Positions 55,816-64,000 of a stretch of DNA of 64,000 nt are shown here, in pieces. The stretch lies in assembly GCA_964023205.1 (NCBI GenBank), contig OZ026836.1, positions 3,107,501 to 3,171,500 on the forward strand, given 5' to 3'. Positions within the stretch are counted from its first letter, which is position 1, and each line of letters opens with the position of its first letter. Made by a program: the position numbers and the translations under genes. A model generated the notes under the pieces. The model was not told the DNA's origin. It did not search any database and saw only the letters and a program-made list of their open reading frames with translations. This DNA comes from Lutraria lutraria (Eukaryota; Mollusca; Bivalvia; Venerida; Mactridae).

Positions 55816-56200
55816 TTTAATCATATATGACACTTTTAGTGTAACTGCAAATGAACTAGAAAATAAACAGTGTAGTCTGACATTATGTGATTTTTAGAAT
55901 GTGGGTGAACATCCATGTACACTTCTGTCTTTTTCGCAATACTTTATCCATGTACTTATATCTGGTAATGATGATTATAACTTGTTATTAACATGAAGCA
56001 TCTATTGTAATGTGTCAGTTAATAAACATGTATGTACATAAGAAAATGGACATTTAGGATCATATCCCAGTGCTTCTATGTTGAGATAACTGCACAATAG
56101 AATATGAATAAGTCATTCTTTTGTAATAGAATATAAGATAACTATTGCATTGAACTCTGAATAATCTTTTTTTCAGTTGCTTCAAGACCTGAATATAGTC

Positions 56201-59200
56201 ATGTCTGAAATGTCGGCAAAAAGTTTCAAGGTGCCAAAGATTAAAAGGCAGGAAAGAAAAGGTATAGATAGGACAACATTGTACTTATAATATAAGTAAA
56301 AATTGTTTTAGGCTTTTTGTATAACTTTAGTTGAAGTCCATATTACATGTATTTCTTTTAGCCTCTTGATCAATGCACTGACAATGATCAACTGTATGAA
56401 ATCTGTGTTAATTAAAATGTTTAAGTGCATGCATGTACAGTATTTAAAATAATATCCACCTCACTTGAAGAAAAGCAAGCTTTATCTCACTTGTTACATT
56501 TTTTTGAGTAAAATTCTTGAGCTTCTTTGTCAATAATGCACAAGTACCGGTAATCTAATAGAAATATACAGAAATGTTCTTCAAATCAATCTGTTTTCTT
56601 AATTCTTATATATGCTATTTATATTTCAGATAATTTGAGACAGGTTGATGTAGTCAGTCGTGATTGTCAGGAACTTGTCAATGTTGTGAAAAGGTCATAC
56701 CTTTCCAGTATTTATGAACCAAAATGGCAGGTGAAAACAGCAGCATTTGTTGACAATCGACAATTAGAAAATTCTTACAGGTTAATAAATTTATTTTGTC
56801 GCTTATATACATTTACGAGTCAATGATATACAATGCTCTTTAGAAAATAGTCTTACTAGCTTGGCTGTTTAAGTAGAAAAAGTCTGAGCTATTGTGATCA
56901 CTAAGGCACCTGCGTGTATAAGAGGTCGTAACATGAAATTTCATAGGTGGAAAGATCTCACTGAGGCACTCTTGTTTAGTACCTGTGCTTCATTATTTAT
57001 GTACATTTTGAAGAAAATGAAGTTTGCAAGGGGGTATATTGGAGTCACTCTGTCGGTCGGTCTGTTCGCATAAAATATCAAAAGTTTGTGGAGCGAACTA
57101 CTTTCACATTCTTAAAGCAATTGCAATGAAACTTGAAATATGTTATCACCATGAAGTGTACATGTGCAAGACACAATTTTCATGCCCAGTGATCCACTCA
57201 TTGCAGAGTTATGTCCCCTTGAACGTAGCTGTATAGTGTACTATCACATTCTTAGTGTCAATGCGGCGGCGGGGGTATTAGTCACCTCTGTGACAGCTCT
57301 AGTTATACCTACTGGACATTAGCATTCAATGATGGTAATTTTGGACTTGCCCAGAGTTGGAATGACTAGCTATCTTAATTTGTACTGTAATACACTTATT
57401 GACATGTTGACCATCAGGGTTGAGTTACACTGATAATTGTTCAAGTATGTTGCTTTATTTACGCAGAGCCAAGAAATCAGAAATGAAAGAAGGACGACAC
57501 AGCAGGGATATGGTCGATCAGTTTGCATTTCTGGTTGTGAAAGAACCAAGCAAAGTTTCTATGATTGTAAGGAGTGGACTTCGATGTGGTCTTACAAAAC
57601 AGAACTTTCTTGGTATGTGTACATTTTAGTAAAAGCTTATATCTGTAAGTGCATGAAATATTGTTTAGAATTGCATACCAAGAATGCGTATCTTACTGTT
57701 AAATAAGACCTACCTCAAGAGGTAGAACATTACATTTTGGTCTATTGACCTTCGGTTCAAAAGGTAGAAACATAGGCGAAGCACACTTTCTATGTGATGC
57801 TTTGGTGGAAGACGTTATTTCTCAAGCCATTTATTCTCCAATGCTGATCAGATTGGCACTGGCAGGAAGTCGGTTAGCTTAAAAAAAAAGGTCATCCTTT
57901 TAAAAATATGTTGATGATTATTTTTGGCAATATGACCTCCTAATAAAGGCTACCTGTCAATAAAGGTCACTTTCATATTTCCCTAGATTCCCTATTTATC
58001 TCACATGATTTTTCTTTCTTTTCATATTGATCATACTTTTTGAATTTATTCTGGTAATTAGATTGGTAAACTAAAACAATTTAATGCTATGAAATAATTG
58101 AATTTGGTTTATAATATTGTACAAATGTCAGAGAATTTCTTTAATGCAGGAAAACTAAAATAAAATGGTAGTACATGTAGGGGCCTACTTATAGTAAAAC
58201 AATTGTACATCAGTGATGACCAAGCTTTGTCAAATATCCAATGTAGTTTTGCTATTTGTAAGATTACGCACATATGATTGATGAATGGAACTGTATTGAA
58301 TGTATTGTTTTATATAACAGGTGATTATAAAATGGGTTTATATCTATGGAGAAATGCTGATATACAACTCAGGTTGAGCGAAACTTGGGGCTTGCAGCAG
58401 TGTACACTTATTATCTTCAAGGTAAAAAATTGAAATCACTATCTTTACAATTTCAAAAGTACACATTTTTAAAAATCCTGATTGGTTCAGAAAATGTAGC
58501 AGCCAAATGTAAAATTTTAGGGGGACAGATCAATGAATTCCAAGAAATACTCCTCATAAAAATTTGCTGTCTTTTTCTCAGAAATTATAAGTGTATGTCG
58601 GCACATGTTTGTGTCTGCATGGTACATTTATTTCATTCAGTAATAAGATGAGCAGTATTACACAGCTTGACCCATCATACTTGTTTGATAATATCTTGTA
58701 ATGCCAACCTGAAAAGTTAGGGTATATTTGGGGTCTTAAACTGGCATTTGAGTAATTATTAAATAGTCTTGTAATGTATACACTGGATGGTCATCTTCAT
58801 TACTGATATCATCATTGGTAAGGCCTAAAAAATTGTTTGTTTCTAGTATTCCGACCTATCTTAACTTCCCCCGCGACCCTGGACTTATAAGGCCCGAGGA
58901 ACAGTACACCTATTTTCTCACTTTTTACCATATACCACATGCTTACTCGAGGCTCCCTAAAAAAAGAAGCCCCAACCTACCAACCCTATTTTTTTTTACC
59001 ATGTAACCAGAAACAAAGATATTTTTTTACACCTAATCTTATTTGTAACCATTTTGCAGATTGTATTAGGGAAGTGTAAGTCATTATCACCAACAACAGG
59101 AGATGAGAATATTGAACCTACACCAAACTTTGATTGCCATATTCCACAAATGCCAGCTCGACCTAGTGATAGTTTCCATCAACAAATCAGCCGCTCACAG

Positions 59201-62200
59201 GTAAGACAATGGGCACATTTAAACTACCATTTCTGAAGCTGCTATTTTTATTCATTAGTAATTTATTCATTATTTCTTTAGTATTTAAAATCATTAACAC
59301 AAAGCTGATCATGCTACCAGTTTGCTAGCCCTAATTCTATTGGATTCTGTTTATAACTATCTGAGATGTAAAGGTGAATAGTCTCTGGTTCTTTTGGATT
59401 TGTTATTTACCACTTCCAATTGTGCTACATTATTTTTTTATCACAAAATTTCATTCAAATTTTCAGGTATATCTGTATGAATATACAGAAGATTGTGAGC
59501 CGTCACCATACCCTCGACAATGTTTGCCATATGCTGTGGTGACTTATGAAAAAACAGAAACAGGACCAAGAAGTGTTATTGAACCATCTGATAGTTACTC
59601 TAAGCGTCCTGTAAGAAAGAATTTATCTGATTCTGATCTAAAAACATCTGGTCAAAGGAGGCTTAATCCTAGATTAAGAGTGAGTGAAAGTCCGGGGTCT
59701 GGTGGTCTTGACGATAAAACTTTACCTAGAGATATGAATGCCTTGGATCCAAATGATCCTAGATCTCAGTTGAGTTTCTTAGCAACAACATCAACACAAA
59801 AGTTTGAAGGATTTCAGTACCAGCCTTCTTATGGTCCTGATGAAACAAAAGAGAGAAGTCCTGATGTTATAAGAGATGAAGTTGATATGGATGTTGAAGA
59901 AGAAGAAAATCCTGAAGAACCATTGTCAAGTTTACCACCAATTTCTTTACCAGTTATTCCTGATGACACAAGAGTAATGATGCCTGATATTTATCCAAGA
60001 GATCCTAGATTAGATCAAACTACCCCAGTCATGAGAATGAATTCAAGTGATCCAAGACTTCAACAGCAAACTGACAATCAATTGCAAAGTTATTCACTTG
60101 AATCAGCACCACCTTCTGATCCAAGAATTTGGTCTAGGCAGACTCAAGCAGATCTCAGATTTGTATCTTCTGATTCTAGATCGCAAAGTAGTCTTACAGA
60201 TCCAAGATTATCTAAAGCTCCTTCTGATCCAAGACTAAATACATCTTTCAGTGCAGGAATAACACATGCTTCTTCCGACCCAAGACTACTATCTATGCAA
60301 ACTGATCCTAGGTTACAATCTGTGCCATCTGACCCGAGATTGCAATCAAGGACATTTGATCCTAAATTACCCCCCGTCTCTTCCGACCCAAGACTGCAAC
60401 AAATACAATATAAGCAAAGTCAAAGTGAGGCTAAAACTTTAACAGATGTCAATGCTAAAAGTGATGAACCTAAAATTCGTAAAAAATTGTCTTTAAGTGA
60501 CTATAAGAAAAAAGTGAATGTTACAAAAACTGACTATACTGAAGAAAAGCAAACCGTAATTATTGGAGTTGAAAATAATGATGTTGAACGAAACCTACCT
60601 TATCAGTCACAAATGATTAATAACTCTAACAAGAACCCACAAACAATCACTGATACAACGGTAGACATTGTATCTTCAACAAATAACTCACAGAACATGT
60701 CTGAATTACCTGAGGATGACTTATGGCCAGAAACTGATGATGATATTGACCTTAGAATTAAACCCAATCAAAGTATGGTAATGAACTTGGCTGAATGTAA
60801 CATGGAAGAAAATGATATTGTTGAAGAACATGATGATATGGCAAAAACTTTGAATGAACTATCGGATCCTGATGATGTAAGTCAATCACCCAAATCTGTT
60901 GAAGAAATTTCAGTTGAAGAACCTGCTGCTGAAGATCCTGTGTTAACAGAAGCCATGCAAAAACTGGTAGAACATTCTGGTGATGTGTCATTGTTCACTG
61001 AAGCACTGCGAGACCTTCAGGAATCAGCTGAGGAATTCGGAGAAAGATTGACTGATCCAGAGTTTTTGGTCAAGAAAATAGCTGAAAAAATTGATGCACT
61101 TTCTAAGGCCAAACAGACTGCAACTGACATTGTAATAGATGACGACGATGACGATGGTATTCAATCACCCGATATGATAATGTCTCCTGAGAGATCGAGC
61201 ACAGTAGATGAACCTGTTAGGTATATCCCCCTTGAAAACATAAATAAAGATGACGATAATGCACAAGATAAAGCGGAATCAAGCTTAGAGATTGCCATGC
61301 AGAAGACATTACTTGAATTAGAAAAAATTGAGCAGCAAGAAAAGAAAGTAAATGATCATAAAACTGTCGATGAAATTGTTGATAATCAGTCAAGTATGAG
61401 AGGTAATAAAGGCTCCAAAGACTTCACACTTGATGATATACCTATCCCATCGGATCCACCTAAGACCAAACAACAGCCAACTAAAGTTGAAGGGAAAGTA
61501 CGATCTAAGTTCAAAACTATACATATTCCTTCAAATGAGACAGAAACAGACGATGATAAAGATGATGATGAATTGAGGGTTACTACTGTACTTCCTAGTT
61601 TAAATCAGAAAAAGAAACCAGTTATATCATTCAATATAAAAAAAACGAATAAATCTCCTGTATCTAAATTGTTTAAGAATGACCTGGATCTAAGAACAAG
61701 TCAACAAGCTTCAAGTGGATTGCAAAATGATCAAAACCAAGACAGATCTTACAAGAGGCCAGTGTTTGGTCTTACTGATGAAGATTTAAGGATGGTTGAT
61801 GATAAACATGACCCACAGAGGTCAGAGAATTTTAGATCACACGCTGCAGGGACAGGTTTTGCTTCATGTAAAAGTTCAACAAATTTGGTTAAAGGTGTCA
61901 GTACCAGTTCTCAAGAAAATTCCAAGCTTTCAGTCAAGTCTGGATCCGAGTTGTATGATCCATTTGATCTAGATACATATACTGATGAGGGTGATGAAGG
62001 CAATATAATTGATAAAGGAAGAAACAAATTAGGTGATGAAGATTGGAGAAATAGGCCTTCCGATGTAGATTTGCGTGCAGAAAATTCACAAAGTAGTACT
62101 GGTGATTTTGATATGAGGCATTCACATTCTAGAAGTGTATCACCTACTGCAGTTATTGGTACTAAAGATCCTGGTAGAATGGAAATTTCAGAACTGTCAA

Positions 62201-64000
62201 ACTCTGAGAAAGTTCAACCTCCAGTTCAAAAAGAAGAATTTAAAGACAATGATGGATCTGATATGAGACAGTTTATTGATCCATTTGGACTAGATGATGA
62301 GTATGTTTTAGATAGGAAAATGGCATCAAAATCCTCAACAATTAAACCTAACAATGATTCCAATTCTGGTTCTCAAGAATTCTTTGATGCCTACAATTTA
62401 GGGAAATCAAAACTGTCTGAAAATACTATGCCTACTAGAAATGAGTTTGGTGACATAGACTGGAGACAAACAGCTGCTGCAGAAATGGGTGATGTTGATC
62501 TAAGATCAGTACAAAATGATCTAAATGATGGAGAACCTGCAGTGTCTAAATCCTCAATTCCTTCAAACATCAAACTGTCAGATAACAAAGCTGATCCATT
62601 TGTTCAGCTCAATAAGAACATACAGAATATGTTTAATCAATCACATGTTTCCCAGCAGCAACCAACTGGTCAGTATTATGAGAGTTACAAGACAAGTGAT
62701 AGTAAAACACCATATGAACACTATAAGAGTACTGGAATACCTGAATACAGAACAAGTAAACCACAGAATACTTCAGACATGTATAATTACACTACTAGCA
62801 ATAATCAGAATGAACCCCAAATTGGTTTCCAAAATTTGATGCAAAAGCTTGACTTGTCGAACTTGAAGAACATTCTAGCCACTGTTCAAAAGCCATCAAC
62901 ATCTATCAGTAATGAATACTGTGAGAGAAAGGAAGAGGATTCATTTAGAGAGAAACACCATGATGATGGGGATATGCCTGCATTTGTAACAGGTACATAC
63001 TCTTTCAAAATCTTGCATAACGTTTCAGTATTAACTATTAAGCATACTAGGTTTATTATTAAGTTGACTTACTTAGAGTTATGATAATTTTGAAGAAATT
63101 TCAGTCAAACAAACTTCGAATTTATGGAGTTTATATGTGTGATGAAATTAAATGATTAAGCTAGACTTACCTGTAAGGTGAAGTTAATCATGATTTATTC
63201 CACATAAAACTCCCTTAAGGGCTCACACACCCACCCTCTACTTCCCTGTGCAAACCATTATATGGAAATATTTTATGACATTACTTACTCTAAAATATGA
63301 CCACTAGCTGCTGATGGCTGCATCATCTCTCTATGTGAGACCTTAGGGAGTTTTATGTGGATGAAATCATCATTAACCTTCACCTTACAGGTAAGTCTAA
63401 CTTAATCATTTAATTTATGTACATGTATGGAACTTTCAGTTTAATTACTCAAAAGAACAGTGCTTCAGCTTACCATGGATGAGTGTTTATTTTTTATCTA
63501 TTGTTTACTATCAATTAGGATTGAGTTTAAAAAGGGTCTGTTTTATCTATTTATTCGTTAAAGAATCTATTCTAATATGCCTACGTCATGTATCATTTAT
63601 ATTTACAAATGTACTTTCGAAATGCAAAATCATCAAGTAGGAGAAAATAGAATACAAAGTACTCATTGAATGTAAATCAATTTCAGGTTTATCTTCTGCT
63701 GCTAATAGAAAGCCACTATCCAGAAACTGTGGACAGGCATTGTTACCATCTCCTAATATTACAAGTGCAAATTCGAGTTGTTATAAGGACCATACACCAA
63801 GTAGTTCTAGGGTTAGAATACCTGGCTTTGATACTTCTCCTGATGCAAATTCTGATGATGAAAAAAGTAATTCTCCCGATGAAATGTTTAACAAAACTAA
63901 AAAAGATGTATCACCTGAGAAGTTACAGAACTATGATGAGAAATCATCCCGTGGCGTATCGGGTCAGAAATCTGAATCCCTTTCATCTGTTGCCACGTCA
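56201..64000 (+). CDS. TASOR: TASOR-like protein (HUSH-complex scaffold homologue), 5' part; runs off the right edge
   Basis: Coding exons: 56201(or 56177)-56261, 56630-56780, 57467-57612, 58321-58421, 59060-59200, 59467-62992 and 63687-beyond 64000, all joining in frame: 1480 residues to the edge. Residues about 20-230 match the TASOR/FAM208 pseudo-PARP (DUF3715) domain: NSYRAKKSEM, FLGDYKMGLYLWRNAD (117-132), LIIFKIVLGK, FDCHI (177-181), RSQVYLYEY and PRQCLPYAVVTY (216-227). The 3.5-kb exon then encodes a largely disordered acidic region with nine DPR(L/I) motifs at about 378-511, an Asp run, a helical Glu/Leu-rich part at about 695-745, and nine D-x-D-(L/W/M)-R-like motifs. In vertebrates TASOR scaffolds MPP8 and periphilin to silence transposons and intronless transgenes. 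Exon 1 is open upstream of ATG 56201, so an earlier start is possible. Confidence 0.85.
57020..57305 (+). repeat. Inverted copy of the repeat at 15555 (TASOR-like intron 2)
   Basis: 'ggtatattggagtcactctgtcgg', 'gcaattgcaatgaaactt', 'cattgcagagttatgtcccctt', 'ggggtattagtcacctctg' mirror the 15555-15835 repeat. It starts with a prime-like 'tcggtcggtctg'. Confidence 0.5.
57708..57885 (+). repeat. Degenerate SINE, related to 52890-52980
   Basis: 'acctcaagaggtagaacatta', 'gaccttcggttcaaaaggt' (B-box-like) and then 'aaacataggcgaagcacactttctatgtgatg' resemble 'gggtttgaacatagggcgtagcacattttttctgt' at about 52940. In TASOR-like intron 3. Confidence 0.45.
63145..63416. mobile_element. Fold-back MITE with ~44-bp inverted repeats (TASOR-like intron 6)
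   Basis: 'aaattaaatgattaagctag' plus 'acttacctgtaaggtgaag' at the left and its inverse at the right (ending 63416) differ by one substitution and one indel. Further pairing of 'ccacataaaactccct' with 'agggagttttatgtgg' extends the arms to about 80 bp around a loop with 'gggctcacacacccaccctctacttcc'. The TIR carries splice-donor-like gtaag on both strands. Confidence 0.75.

Larger units (their letters stand above)
49871..56176. other. Probable long first intron / 5' flank of the TASOR-like gene
   Basis: No coding exon is recognisable in 6.3 kb. Contents are a hAT-like MITE (50632-50827), a degenerate SINE head near 52890-52950, a SINE at 53139-53330, a degraded long repeat (53497-54322), a 45-bp tandem repeat (55228-55340), a MITE (55646-55815) and several (TA)n runs. 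If transcription starts near 49.8 kb, all of this is intron. Confidence 0.4.

Noticed and set aside
62391..62588. Minus-strand frames inside the large TASOR-like exon (also 60758-60991, 61934-62125)
   Set aside because: They are shadow frames of a biased coding sequence, with no splice sites or motif of their own.

Overview
The window is an AT-rich animal genomic segment that most resembles a bivalve mollusc. The reasons are metazoan intron-exon structure with consensus GT-AG splice sites and a dense load of interspersed repeats. I associate these repeat types with bivalve genomes: ~145-bp unit families that start near 'acaagagggccatgatggccc' and end in 'gctcaccctgtcactttgtgac', tRNA-derived SINEs, and many short inverted-repeat elements. 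The species cannot be fixed from the sequence alone. No prokaryotic, organellar or viral genes were seen.

Layout. (1) 1-1720: no firm gene; one weak candidate exon on the minus strand (160-320). (2) 1754-4442, plus strand: a two-exon SLC16-type (monocarboxylate transporter) gene with a polyadenylation signal near 5000. (3) 5000-16500: about 11 kb without a recognisable gene, filled with repeats. (4) 22609 down to 16528, minus strand: a six-exon ubiquitin-conjugating enzyme of the UBE2D class, rebuilt as 150 residues. (5) 24630-38691, plus strand: a complete 15-exon COP9 signalosome subunit 3 gene (424 residues) whose introns hold several inverted-repeat elements. (6) 47990 down to 41133, minus strand: a five-exon 5'(3')-deoxyribonucleotidase (213 residues) with a pogo/Tigger-like element in intron 4 that itself carries nested repeats. 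(7) 56201 to the right edge, plus strand: the 5' part of a TASOR-like gene (pseudo-PARP/DUF3715 domain) with a 3.5-kb exon encoding two sets of short repeated motifs; it continues past the window.

Functional reading. The UBE2D-type E2 and COPS3 are divergently transcribed with about 2 kb between start codons. Both act in cullin-RING ubiquitin ligase biology (E2 donor and deneddylase subunit), so a shared promoter region is possible but unproven. The NT5C-like and TASOR-like genes are also divergent, with a compact GC-richer patch and a YY1-like ATGGCGGC site at about 49.77 kb in between. TASOR is the scaffold of the HUSH silencing complex in vertebrates. The protein here keeps the N-terminal domain and adds arrays of (S/T)DPRL and D-x-D-(L/W/M)-R motifs, which I consider the most interesting part of the window.

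Exon structures were derived by hand from splice consensus, reading-frame continuity and family resemblance recalled from memory. No alignment or database search was run.
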